This document shows, in pieces, positions 1 through 8,823 of a DNA stretch of 64,000 nt. The stretch comes from Microbacterium commune (GTDB taxonomy: Bacteria > Actinomycetota > Actinomycetes > Actinomycetales > Microbacteriaceae). Below the pieces are notes generated by a model. The model was not told the origin of the DNA. It ran no database searches and saw only the letters and a program-made list of their open reading frames with translations. The DNA lies in assembly GCF_014836945.1 (NCBI RefSeq), contig NZ_JACSPX010000001.1:923727-987726 (forward strand), written 5' to 3'. Each line of letters opens with the position of its first letter. Position 1 is the stretch's first letter. The position numbers and the translations under genes are program-made.

Positions 1-3000
1 TCCATGATGGCGCGGCCCGGGGCGGAGCGCTCGTCGAGCACGTCCTTGGGCGCGTTCAGCATCGCGTACGCCGACTCGTCGGCCAGGCGCAGCACCACCC
101 GTCGCGACACGTTCGCGCTCACGGCCGTGGGCACCGAGCCCGAGCGATCGGCGGTGGCGACCACGTGCACGCCCAGCGGGCGGCCCTCGCCGAGGATGCG
201 CATGAACGTCTGGTAGAACGGCATCCGGGCGGTGGTCGACTCCCACTCGGAGCGGAACTGCGGGAACCCGTCGATCAGGAAGAGGATGCGCGACTCGTCG
301 CGGCCGGTGATCTCGCGGTACTCGGTGAGGCTGGCGGCGTTCGCCGCGCTGAACCGCTTGCCGCGGTCGTCGAGCACCCGGGCGAGCGAGCGCAGGATGC
401 GCTGCACGCGCTCGGCGTCGTCGCCGGCGATGATCGACCCGACGTGCGGCAGCACCTCGAGGCTGCGCAGCGACCCCGAGCCGAAGTCGAGGCCGTACAC
501 CTCGACGCTGCTCTTCGGGTCGTGGCCGGCCGCGATGGCCAGGGTGCGCAGCACGGTCGACTTGCCCGACCCGCTCGTGCCGTACACGAGCAGCGAGCCG
601 TCCCTGTCGGGCACGAAGTAGGTCGGCTCCTGCAGCTGCCGCGCGGGCACGTCCATCTTGCCGAGCAGGATCTCTCCGTCGCCGCGCAGCGGCAGGTCGC
701 GCAGGTCGACGGCCCGCTCGAGGTCGTCGAGCCAGGGTCGGCGCGGCGCCGGGATGCCCGCCTGCGCGGACGCCTTCACCAGCGTCGCGACGATGCGCTT
801 CTGGTCGGTGGGACCGAGGTCCTCATCGTGCGAGTCGGACTCCGGAGCCTGCTCGGCTTCCCAGAGCTGGGTCGAACCGAAACGCAGCTCGGCGATCTTC
901 ACCTCGGCGACCTGCGCCTCGTCGGTGGTCCACCCGCCGGCGTACGCCGACTGGAAGGGCACGAGACGCCCCGGTCCGGTCTTGGCGATGCCGCGACCGG
1001 GGATCGACGGCGGGAAGGATGCCGCGATCGGGTCGTCCACGACGTCCTTCGAGTCGGACTCGTCGGCCATCCGCAGAGCCACGCGCAGGTTCGTGTTGGC
1101 GCGCAGGTTGTCCTTGATCACACCGGCGGGCCGCTGCGTGGCCATGATCAGGTGGATGCCGAGCGAGCGGCCGCGCTGGGCGATGTCGACCACGCCGTCC
1201 ACGAACTCGGGCACCTCGCCGGCGAGCGCGGCGAACTCGTCGATCACGAGCACGAGCGCGGGCGGGGTGTCGGGATCGCGGCGCTTCTCGAGCTCGAGCA
1301 GGTCCTTGGCCTTCTTGCGGTTGAAGAGGTGCTCGCGATGGTGCAGCTCGGCGCGCAGGCTGGTGAGCGCCCGGCGCACGAGGTGCGGGCTGAGGTCTGT
1401 GACCAGGCCGACCGTGTGCGGCAGGTCGACGCAGTCGGCGAACGCCGATCCGCCCTTGTAGTCGACGAACAGGAAGGTGACGCGGTCGGGACTGTGCGCT
1501 GCGGCCATGCCGAGCACCCACGCCTGCAGGAACTCGCTCTTCCCCGCGCCCGTGGTGCCGCCCACGAGGGCGTGCGGACCCTGCGTGCGCAGGTCGAGGG
1601 TCATGGCATCCGTCTGCGACTGCCCGATGATCGCGCGCAGGTTGCCGGCCTTCTTCAGCCGCGACTGCGGGGTGCCGGAGCGGTCGATGATCGTGTTGTT
1701 CTGCCGCCAGCGGTCGATGACCGCGGTCGGGTCGGATGCCACCTCGCCGCCGACCAGCGAGAGGAACATCACCGAGTTCGGGATGTCGGAGGAGTCCTCG
1801 ACGACCGTGCTCGAATCGACGACGGGAGCGAGGCGCTTCGCGAACATGGTCATGTACGCGTGCGACACGCCCTCGACCTGCACGCCGGTGTACGAGACGC
1901 CGTTGCGGACCGTGCCGACGCGCGCGTTCTCGAGTCCGCCGGTGACGTCGATGAAGCTGCGGCATGCGGCCGGCAGCGCCTCGACGACGGGCGCGACGAA
2001 GAGCCCGTAGACACCGACGTCGGCACCTCGTTCGAGGATCTGGGTGAGCCGGGCGCGGTCGACGGGTGCGTCGTCGGTGATGATGACGAGCACGGCGGTC
2101 TGGCCGGGGAAGCTCGCCTCCTCTGCAGCGCGCTTCACGTCGGTGCCGAAGAGGGTCGGGTCCCAGTCGTCGCCGTAGGGAGGGCGGGGAGCGGATGCCG
2201 CCTTCGCCCGGCGCATGACGAGCTCTTCCAGCCCGTTCAGCAGCGCGGCTCCCGTCGATGCCGAGTCGGCCAGCGGCACGTCCTTGAACGGGTTGCGCTC
2301 ACTCGAGGTGTGCGGCAGCCACTTCAGCCAGTCGAGCTCGTTCGCCCAGCCCGGCTCGGTGATCGCCACGGTGACGAGCTCGTTGGGCGAGTGCATGCCG
2401 AACAGCTGCACGGCGAGGCCTCGCAGCGCGTCGCTGGCCGACGAGGTGGGGCCCGCGACGCCGATCGAGCCGACGCTCTGCAGCGACTCGAGGATCGGCA
2501 CGTCGCTGATCATCCGGTAGCGGTCTTCGAGCCGGTCGACGCGTTCGACGTACTCGACCAGCGCCTCGGGCACCTCGGCGCGCTTGACTTTGGTGCGCGA
2601 TTCGTCTTCGCAGGTGCCGAGGCGAACGGCGAGGAAGTTCCAGTGCTCGGGGCGCCGGGTCCACAGCATGGGGCCCAGGCGCATCGACTCGTCGAAGACG
2701 ATCGCCACGGCCGGCACCTCCGCCTGGCGCACCTCGCGCTCGCGCGGCTGGGCGTGGTAGAGCTTCTCCTCGAGGCGTTCGAACTGCTCCTCGAACGATT
2801 CCACCTCTTTGCGCAGTCGCTGACCGATGTGGGTCTTCTGCGAGATGTAGTTGCCGAACATCATCATCGGCGACATGACCATGATCAGCAGCGAACGCGG
2901 GTTGTCGAAGATGAAGAACATCGCCGCGCCGAGCAGGATCGGGGCGATCAGCATCGGCCACGGGAACAGCCGCTGCACCTGGTCCTTCGGGTACCGCGGC

Positions 3001-3704
3001 TCGTCGAGGTCGGCCCCGGTGTAGCGCTCCTCGACGCGCGGGCTGCGGTTGAACAGCAGTGCTCCGCCGCGCTCGAGCACGGGGTCGGCGGCTGCCGAGC
3101 CGTCGTAGTCGCTGACCAGGTGCACGACCAGCTCGCAGTCGCCGAGCGTGAACTTCTGGCCCGGGATGACTCTCAGCCGCTGCACGAGCCCGCCGTCGAC
3201 GAGGATGCCGTTGGCGGAGTTCAGGTCGACGATCTCGACGAAGGTCGATGCCACCTCGATGCGCGCGTGTCGCTTCGAGACGAGCGGGTCGGTGAGCACC
3301 ACGTCGTTGGAGGTGTCGCGGCCGATGAAGAAGTGTCCCACCGGCAGCGGGAACTCCTGCCCGGCGGCCGGCCCCGAGACGACCGTCAGCAGTGCCGCCG
3401 CGCGGCTGGACAGCATCGCCGTGGCGGCGCGGTTGGGGCCGAGGTTGACGACCTCGGCGAGGAACCCCGAGCCGACCGGCGCGTCGCCGATCAGCAGGTC
3501 GGGGTTGAGGGTGATGAGCTCGTCGCTGGTGGGCGGGGCGACCGAGAGGCTGAGCACGTCGCCGCTGGATGCCACGACCGAGCGCTGCGGGTCGGTGCCG
3601 GCGATCTGCCCGGCGACGTCGGCGACCGTGGCCGTCGAGTCCGCCATGACGACGATGTCGGTCAGGGGGACACCCGGGCGCCGCAGCGTCAGCTTGATTC
3701 TCAT
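1..3704 (-). CDS. FHA-containing FtsK/SpoIIIE ATPase, EssC/EccC-like (3' end outside window)
   Basis: Membrane-anchored motor ATPase of the type VII secretion kind; about 1234 codons are visible and the gene runs off the left edge. The start ATG has AGGAG upstream. Residues 1-90 look like a degenerate first FHA-like domain. A clear FHA domain follows at about 110-190 (GRDTSND, SKRHARIE, NSANG). Two membrane segments lie near 250-290. ATPase 1 has Walker A GGTTGAGKSEFL (about 714) and an intact Walker B LVLVIDEFAAL (about 818). ATPase 2 has Walker A GTSGSGKST (about 1040) but a weakened Walker B, FLIDGF (about 1140). Tandem N-terminal FHA domains followed by several FtsK-like ATPases is the Firmicutes EssC/YukB layout; mycobacterial EccC lacks the FHA part. 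It is the last visible gene of the run. No WXG100 substrate gene is in the window; one could lie to the left. A chromosome-partitioning FtsK is unlikely. Confidence 0.88.
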   Translation of the reverse strand, partial: MRIKLTLRRPGVPLTDIVVMADSTATVADVAGQIAGTDPQRSVVASSGDVLSLSVAPPTSDELITLNPDLLIGDAPVGSGFLAEVVNLGPNRAATAMLSSRAAALLTVVSGPAAGQEFPLPVGHFFIGRDTSNDVVLTDPLVSKRHARIEVASTFVEIVDLNSANGILVDGGLVQRLRVIPGQKFTLGDCELVVHLVSDYDGSAAADPVLERGGALLFNRSPRVEERYTGADLDEPRYPKDQVQRLFPWPMLIAPILLGAAMFFIFDNPRSLLIMVMSPMMMFGNYISQKTHIGQRLRKEVESFEEQFERLEEKLYHAQPREREVRQAEVPAVAIVFDESMRLGPMLWTRRPEHWNFLAVRLGTCEDESRTKVKRAEVPEALVEYVERVDRLEDRYRMISDVPILESLQSVGSIGVAGPTSSASDALRGLAVQLFGMHSPNELVTVAITEPGWANELDWLKWLPHTSSERNPFKDVPLADSASTGAALLNGLEELVMRRAKAASAPRPPYGDDWDPTLFGTDVKRAAEEASFPGQTAVLVIITDDAPVDRARLTQILERGADVGVYGLFVAPVVEALPAACRSFIDVTGGLENARVGTVRNGVSYTGVQVEGVSHAYMTMFAKRLAPVVDSSTVVEDSSDIPNSVMFLSLVGGEVASDPTAVIDRWRQNNTIIDRSGTPQSRLKKAGNLRAIIGQSQTDAMTLDLRTQGPHALVGGTTGAGKSEFLQAWVLGMAAAHSPDRVTFLFVDYKGGSAFADCVDLPHTVGLVTDLSPHLVRRALTSLRAELHHREHLFNRKKAKDLLELEKRRDPDTPPALVLVIDEFAALAGEVPEFVDGVVDIAQRGRSLGIHLIMATQRPAGVIKDNLRANTNLRVALRMADESDSKDVVDDPIAASFPPSIPGRGIAKTGPGRLVPFQSAYAGGWTTDEAQVAEVKIAELRFGSTQLWEAEQAPESDSHDEDLGPTDQKRIVATLVKASAQAGIPAPRRPWLDDLERAVDLRDLPLRGDGEILLGKMDVPARQLQEPTYFVPDRDGSLLVYGTSGSGKSTVLRTLAIAAGHDPKSSVEVYGLDFGSGSLRSLEVLPHVGSIIAGDDAERVQRILRSLARVLDDRGKRFSAANAASLTEYREITGRDESRILFLIDGFPQFRSEWESTTARMPFYQTFMRILGEGRPLGVHVVATADRSGSVPTAVSANVSRRVVLRLADESAYAMLNAPKDVLDERSAPGRAIM

Positions 3705-3726
3705 CGGTTCTCCTGGTTGTCGACTG

Positions 3727-5085
3727 TCAAGCCCGCTCGATGGTCAGCGTGCGGTCGCCGAAGCGGACCACGTCGCCGGCCTGCACGGGCACCGGATCGC
3801 CGGGGGTCAGGGTCAGGTCGGAGCCGTCGCGGACGACGGCGCTGCCGTTCGTGGATCCTCGGTCGACGACGAGGACTCCTCGTCGAGACGGGAGGATCGC
3901 GAGATGGGTCTTCGACACGGATCGGGTGTCGTCCGCCACGGCGACGAGCTGCATGGCACCCTCCCCCGCGACCGGAGCCGGGGCGCGGCCGAGCAGCGTG
4001 GCACCGCGCACCTCGACGCGGCTTCCGTCGTCGAGACGCAGCACCGCGCGCACCGCGGGAACCCCGCCGGCTGCGGATGCCGCGGGCGCAGCCGCCGCGG
4101 GACTCGGTGCCGGCTCATCGGAGCCGGCCGCGCTCGGCGGCGTCGGCGCCGCAGGACTCGGGGCGAAGGAGTCGAGCAGCTGGCCGGCCACGAGGGGCGG
4201 CGGCACGGCATCCACCATTCCGGTCGGCGCGACGGCGGGCGCGAACGGCGTCGCGGCTGCCGGCGCGACGGGCGTGGCTGTCGGCGCGGACGGCGCGACG
4301 GGCGCGCCGGGCGCGCCGGGCTGGGGCGGCGACATCCTGCGGTGGGCGCCGATCACGCCGCCCGACAGCCGTCCCGACGGGGTGTACTGGGCTGGAGCGT
4401 CTCGCTCGACCGGGGTGGCAAGGGAGGGAAGCGCGGGCCCGCTCGCGTGCTCGGTGATCCGCACCGACTTGCGGGCGATGCGCATGCGCTTCACGTCGTA
4501 CGGGTTGAGCCCGCGGCGCACGTCGACCATCCACGTCGCACCCGCCTGGTCGAGCCAGCTGCGGCCGCGGCGTTCGGAGTCGAAGAAGGGCGACAGCGCC
4601 ACCACGAGCAGCGGCCCGAGCAGCGGAAGCAGGAACGACAGCGACAGCACCAGGTAGCGCACGACCGCGCCGCGCCAGAAGCCGGGGCGTTCCAGGGTGC
4701 GGACGTTGACCGTACGCAGGCCGAAGACGGCCTTGCCCGCCGTCACTCCCTTCCGCCCGAGCAGCACGAGCTGCACCACGATGAACACGGTGGCGAGCAC
4801 GTTGCCGACGGCGAGGGTGACGATCGGCCACACCAGTGCCCCGTCGGCCAGCATCGCGCCCGCATCACCGGCCCCGCTGAGGATCTCGGCGAGCGCCGGC
4901 GTCGCCACCAGCATCGCCGGCAGGGCGAACAGCGCGAGCACGAGCAGCTCCGCCAGGGTCGCCATCGTCCGACGCCCGAAAGGCGCGGGCAGCAGGCCGA
5001 GGGATGCAGCGTATCCGGGGTCGGGGTGCCCGGTGGCGTCGAGGCCCTCGATCTGCTTCTCGCCGTCGTCGATCTCCCAGATCAA
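3727..5085 (-). CDS. RDD-family membrane protein with C-terminal FHA domain
   Basis: 452 residues. The N-terminal half has the RDD-type arrangement: about three hydrophobic segments between residues 30 and 160 and a GKAVFGLRTV loop. A long Pro/Ala-rich linker (about 200-340) leads to a C-terminal FHA domain with LLGRAP, SVSKTHLAI and GSTNGS. FHA domains bind phosphothreonine, so this protein probably recruits a kinase substrate to the membrane. I chose the TTG start at 5085: it overlaps the upstream stop by four bases (TTGA), has GGAG about eight bases upstream, and gives LIWEIDDGE in a region that otherwise lacks a start. The next gene (the EssC-like ATPase) begins 22 bases downstream. What RDD domains transport is not known. 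Confidence 0.85.
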   Translation of the reverse strand: MIWEIDDGEKQIEGLDATGHPDPGYAASLGLLPAPFGRRTMATLAELLVLALFALPAMLVATPALAEILSGAGDAGAMLADGALVWPIVTLAVGNVLATVFIVVQLVLLGRKGVTAGKAVFGLRTVNVRTLERPGFWRGAVVRYLVLSLSFLLPLLGPLLVVALSPFFDSERRGRSWLDQAGATWMVDVRRGLNPYDVKRMRIARKSVRITEHASGPALPSLATPVERDAPAQYTPSGRLSGGVIGAHRRMSPPQPGAPGAPVAPSAPTATPVAPAAATPFAPAVAPTGMVDAVPPPLVAGQLLDSFAPSPAAPTPPSAAGSDEPAPSPAAAAPAASAAGGVPAVRAVLRLDDGSRVEVRGATLLGRAPAPVAGEGAMQLVAVADDTRSVSKTHLAILPSRRGVLVVDRGSTNGSAVVRDGSDLTLTPGDPVPVQAGDVVRFGDRTLTIERA

Positions 5086-5795
5086 TCCAGCTCTCCTTCG
5101 GGTTCGCTCTGGGGCGCGTCCAGCATGGCGAGGTCCTCTCGCGTCACCAGTCGTGAGGCGATCGCGTGCTCCACGAGCCGCGCGCGCCGGTTCGTGGCGA
5201 AGCTGCGCTGACCGCCGCGCATGCCGGGCACACCGATCCGGTCGAGCTTGTCGCACACGTTGTCGAGCTTGCGATTGAAGCGCGTGACCGTCCAGCCCAG
5301 GCGCTGCGCCGCCTTGGCCGAGCTGGGGATCTCGCTCATCCCGGTTCCGTCGCGGCGCAGCTGCGGCTCGGCGAGGGCGAGGATGAGCAGCTTCTGACTC
5401 TCGGTCAGCGGCACCGCGCCGATCGTCGAGACGCCGTCGCCCTCGGCCTCGCGGCGCACCGCGCGGAACGGCGGCTCGGCGGAGTGCACGGTCATCTCGT
5501 AGGTGGTCGGTCCGGCGGTGAAGACGATCGTCGTCCGCTCGAACACCAGCGGCAGACGGGCGCCGGGTGCCAGCCAGGCCTGCACGCCGCCGGCCGAGTC
5601 CGTCACGGTCGCCGAGAGGCGGCTGCCGATGTTCGTGAGCCACCACAGACCGTCGTCGTGCGCGATCTCGAGGAAGTGACGGTGCAGGAAGAGGTTGTCG
5701 TCGAGTTCGAGATCGCCCTCCCTGCCCACGGTGAACGACGTCGAGGTGTCGACGGGGAAGTATTCTCCTGCGAACTCCACGGTGACAGCGGTCAT
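5082..5795 (-). CDS. FHA domain protein with C-terminal helix-turn-helix-like domain
   Basis: 237 residues, no membrane segment. The N-terminal FHA-like fold (TVGREGDLELDD, LHRHFLEI, NIGSRL) keeps the Arg and the RH pair but has no canonical TNG. The C-terminal third (about 125-237), starting PLTESQKLLILALAEPQL, contains SSAKAAQRLGWTVTRFN, which looks like a winged or sigma-region-4-like helix-turn-helix followed by a basic stretch. The start at 5795 forms an ATGA overlap with the kinase stop; an in-frame ATG three codons upstream is less likely. A phosphothreonine reader fused to a possible DNA-binding domain, directly after a kinase gene, suggests kinase-dependent gene control. That role is inference. 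Confidence 0.75.
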   Translation of the reverse strand: MTAVTVEFAGEYFPVDTSTSFTVGREGDLELDDNLFLHRHFLEIAHDDGLWWLTNIGSRLSATVTDSAGGVQAWLAPGARLPLVFERTTIVFTAGPTTYEMTVHSAEPPFRAVRREAEGDGVSTIGAVPLTESQKLLILALAEPQLRRDGTGMSEIPSSAKAAQRLGWTVTRFNRKLDNVCDKLDRIGVPGMRGGQRSFATNRRARLVEHAIASRLVTREDLAMLDAPQSEPEGELD

Positions 5796-7450
5796 CCGAC
5801 GCACCCTCTCACTTCCTGCGCGGACCGGCCATCAGCACGGACCAGGCTGACGTCGATGCACGTGCGGCCGGGGTGCGGCCCGTCGAGGGTCACGGTCGTC
5901 TTCTCCGTGGTCTGCGCCTGGAGGGTGCCGTCGAGCGTCACCTCGGCCCAGATGTACGAGTCGCCCTCTTCCGGGCTGGGGTTGCTCCACGTGAAGGTCA
6001 CCGTGTCGCCGCTGCGGGTGCCGGTGACATCGTCGACCGGGGGGACGATGCCCGAGATGACGTCCTGCGGGGCGGGTTCCTCGCCATCGACCGGCGCAGC
6101 CGTGGACCGCGCCGCCGTGCTGAGGCTGCCGCCCAGCCAGATGCCGCCGCCGATCACGACGACGAGGGCGACCGCCGCGGCCCACAGCCACGGTGCCACG
6201 CGATGCCGGCCCGTGGGGAGCTTCTCTGCGGCGGACGCCGCCGCTGCCGTGTCCGCGGGCGCCTGAGGGGGGATGCTCGCGGCACTCGGCGTGCCGGGCG
6301 CACTGGGCGAGAGGACGGTCGGCGGCCGCAGCAGGGTGGGCTCGTCATCGTCCATGGGCGGTGCGGGTGCCGCAGGTGCCGATGTCCTCCGCACGGTGTG
6401 CTCTGCGGACTCCTGCGGCGCGGGGGTGTCGAATCGGGGCACCCCGATCATGCCTCCGCCGGCGAGCCGCGGCTCAGTCGCCGCCGACGGGCGGGTCGCC
6501 GCGGGGCTGTCCGGGCTGATCGACTGCACCTCCCGCACGCGGGTGAGGCCGTCGTCATCGTCGCGCATCTCGTCGGCGGAGGGATGCTCGTCGACGATGT
6601 CGATGGGGGTGACGGAGTGCGCGAGTTCGATCTGCACCTTCTGCAGCGCCCGCGCGAAGGCCACCGCGCTCGGATAGCGATCGTCGGGGTTCTTCGCCAT
6701 CGAGCGCGCAAGGGTCGCCTGCAGGCTGCCCGGCGAATCGGCGCGCGCGAGCACGGGAAGAGCCATCCGCTCGATGCGCTCGATGAGGTCGGCGCTCGTG
6801 TTGCGCTCGCCCGGACGCTCGAACGGCGAGCGGCCGGCGAGCAGCGTGTACACCGTGGCGCCGAGCGCGTACACGTCGGTGCGCGGTCCGCTGCGCGGCG
6901 GCTCGGCGAACGACTCCGGCGGCGACCACGGGATCGACATGCCCGCAGCCTCGGTGACGGCGCCGGCGGTCGACGCGATCCCGAAGTCGGTGAGCGCGGG
7001 CCGGTTGTACTCGGTGACGAGGATGTTCGCCGGCTTGATGTCGCGATGCAGCACCCCGGCCCGGTGCGCGGTCTCGACGGCTCCGGCGACCTGGATGCCG
7101 ACGCGCAGCGCTTCGGCGACCGAGAACGGCTCGCGACGCGCACGCGCCTGCAGGTTCGGTCGCGGGCAGTACTCCATCACGAGGTACGGCCGGCCGTCAC
7201 CGGCGACCCCCGCCTGGTAGATCGTGACGATCGCCGGGTGGGTCGACAGCATGGCCATGACGTTCGCCTCGTCGGTGAACTCCTGGGCCGCCCCCGTGGT
7301 GATGCGATCGGCGAGCAGCACCTTGACCGCCACCTTGCGGCGCGGCATCTCCTGCTCGTACAGGAAGACGTCGGCGAACCCGCCCGCTCCCAGCGGCTGC
7401 AGGTACGTGAAGCCGGGCAGCTGCGGCGGAGGCGACGGCGTGCGATTCAT
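5792..7450 (-). CDS. Transmembrane Ser/Thr protein kinase (PknB type) with extracellular Cys-containing domain
   Basis: 552 residues. The kinase domain (about 12-280) is complete: glycine loop GAGGFADV (21-28), Lys43, HRDIKPAN (135-142, catalytic Asp137), DFG (Asp155) and the APE-equivalent PPES (177-180). A low-complexity cytoplasmic linker with several acidic-Thr-hydrophobic sites (for example DDDEPTLL) leads to one membrane segment, WLWAAAVALVVVIGG. The outer domain of roughly 110 residues has an FN3-like strand pattern (TVTFTWSNPSP) and two Cys (TCIDV, RGCVG) that could form a disulfide. It lacks the PASTA repeats of PknB/Stk kinases. Start and stop overlap both neighbours by four bases, placing it among three FHA genes and one phosphatase, its likely partners. 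Confidence 0.92.
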   Translation of the reverse strand: MNRTPSPPPQLPGFTYLQPLGAGGFADVFLYEQEMPRRKVAVKVLLADRITTGAAQEFTDEANVMAMLSTHPAIVTIYQAGVAGDGRPYLVMEYCPRPNLQARARREPFSVAEALRVGIQVAGAVETAHRAGVLHRDIKPANILVTEYNRPALTDFGIASTAGAVTEAAGMSIPWSPPESFAEPPRSGPRTDVYALGATVYTLLAGRSPFERPGERNTSADLIERIERMALPVLARADSPGSLQATLARSMAKNPDDRYPSAVAFARALQKVQIELAHSVTPIDIVDEHPSADEMRDDDDGLTRVREVQSISPDSPAATRPSAATEPRLAGGGMIGVPRFDTPAPQESAEHTVRRTSAPAAPAPPMDDDEPTLLRPPTVLSPSAPGTPSAASIPPQAPADTAAAASAAEKLPTGRHRVAPWLWAAAVALVVVIGGGIWLGGSLSTAARSTAAPVDGEEPAPQDVISGIVPPVDDVTGTRSGDTVTFTWSNPSPEEGDSYIWAEVTLDGTLQAQTTEKTTVTLDGPHPGRTCIDVSLVRADGRSAQEVRGCVG

Positions 7451-8823
7451 GTGAGTCCCTCGAAGGTGACGGTGACCCCGTCGCCGAGGTCGACGACGTC
7501 TCCGCTGAGCACGAGCGTGTGCTCGCCGGGGTGCAGGCGCACGGGGTCGGCACCGGGGCGCAGCAGCGTCGAGCCGTTCGTGGTGTGCAGATCGATGACC
7601 ACGACGGAATCGCCCTCGGGGCGGATCTCGAGGTGGCTGCGCGAGATGTCCTGCTGTGGGCTGTCGACAGCCACGAGATGCGGCAGGCTGTCGCCGCTCG
7701 CGCGTGTGGCGCGAGGGCGCCGTCCGATGATCACGACGCGATCGAGCGTGACCACCTGACCGGTCGACAGGCGGGCGGCCCCGTGGGCGACGGCCGAGTT
7801 CTCCACGGCCGGCAGCACCTCGGTCGGCGTGTCGGGCCCGGCGGTTCGTGCGGCCTGCCCTGGCGCCTCGCCGGCCTCGCGCATGCGCCGCAGTTCGGCG
7901 AGAGAGATGGTTGAACCGTCGTGGTCGCCCGCGGGCGCATCGGGGGCGGCGGCGGGGCCCCGCGGCACGGAATGCACGGTGGCGTCGAGGACGTCGTCGT
8001 CTGGAGAAGACGGCGGCGCGGGCGCGAAGGTGTACTCGGCGGGGACGAGGGTCGGGAATCCTGCGTCGACGGCGGGAGCATCCGGTGCGGCAGTCACGGG
8101 CATCGCCTCGGTCTGCACTGGATCGGCGTGCTCCGGGTCTCGGACGTCCGCCTCCCCTGCCGTCGCGTCGGCCTCGGCCGCCGGCGCGAGATCAGCCGGT
8201 GCGAGATCAGGCTGCGCATCCGGTGCTTCTGCGGGGTCAGCCGCCGCGTCAGCCGGCGGCGTCACGCTGTCGGCCGGCGTCGCCTCGACGGGTTCCGCAT
8301 CCGCCGGCGGCGTGACGACCGGAGCACTCACCTCGGCCGGCGCTGCCGCTGCCGTCTGCACGCCGGCACGCCCCTCCGCTGCGGGCAGGTCGTCGCCGGG
8401 GAACGCGACCGACGCCGCCAGCACCGTGCCGGAGCGCACGACGAGCGACGTGGTCGACTGGCCGTCCTCGAGCGACACGAGGAAGGAACGCGGGTCGGTG
8501 ATGTACCGCTCGGTCCAGGTGCTGATCTCGGCCCCGGAGACGACCTCGTCGCCCTCCGTGCCGGCCACGGTCACCGTGACGTCGCCGCGCACGGCGAGAC
8601 GCGCGAAGCCGTCCCCGAGCAGGGCGACGACGAACGAGCCGAGCGACGCGATCCTGCCACCCGTGAGGACGTCGATGACCTCGGTCAGCTGGGGTGCGCC
8701 GTCGTGCATGAGCCCGGACAGGGCGGCGACCCTCTCGACCGGAGTGTCGCCCGGAACGGCGATCATTCCGTGCTGCTCCGCGATCACCTGCCAGCTGCCG
8801 GGTCGGTACGCGAACTGGTTCAT
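7447..8823 (-). CDS. FHA domain protein with uncharacterised N-terminal domain and acidic Ala/Pro linker
   Basis: 458 residues, cytoplasmic. Residues 1-140 (MNQFAYRPGSW...) form a globular mixed alpha/beta region I do not recognise; it includes GSFVVALLGDGFARLAV and TERYITDPRSFLVS. Residues about 150-340 are an Ala/Pro/Asp-rich linker with possible phospho-sites such as DDDVLDATVHSV. The C-terminal FHA domain has IIGRRPR, DISRSHLEI and TTNGST. Four-base overlaps link it to the PP2C phosphatase upstream and the kinase downstream. By context it is a phosphothreonine reader for that kinase. The N-terminal domain may deserve a family of its own. Confidence 0.8.
   Translation of the reverse strand: MNQFAYRPGSWQVIAEQHGMIAVPGDTPVERVAALSGLMHDGAPQLTEVIDVLTGGRIASLGSFVVALLGDGFARLAVRGDVTVTVAGTEGDEVVSGAEISTWTERYITDPRSFLVSLEDGQSTTSLVVRSGTVLAASVAFPGDDLPAAEGRAGVQTAAAAPAEVSAPVVTPPADAEPVEATPADSVTPPADAAADPAEAPDAQPDLAPADLAPAAEADATAGEADVRDPEHADPVQTEAMPVTAAPDAPAVDAGFPTLVPAEYTFAPAPPSSPDDDVLDATVHSVPRGPAAAPDAPAGDHDGSTISLAELRRMREAGEAPGQAARTAGPDTPTEVLPAVENSAVAHGAARLSTGQVVTLDRVVIIGRRPRATRASGDSLPHLVAVDSPQQDISRSHLEIRPEGDSVVVIDLHTTNGSTLLRPGADPVRLHPGEHTLVLSGDVVDLGDGVTVTFEGLT

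Noticed and set aside
165-4457. Very long plus-strand open frame opposite the EssC-like ATPase, and similar ones at 19182-21695, 26379-28415 and 31037-34693
   Set aside because: These are antisense shadows produced by high GC codon structure: no start signals, no recognisable domains, Arg/His/Gly-rich composition, and they oppose genes with clear motifs.
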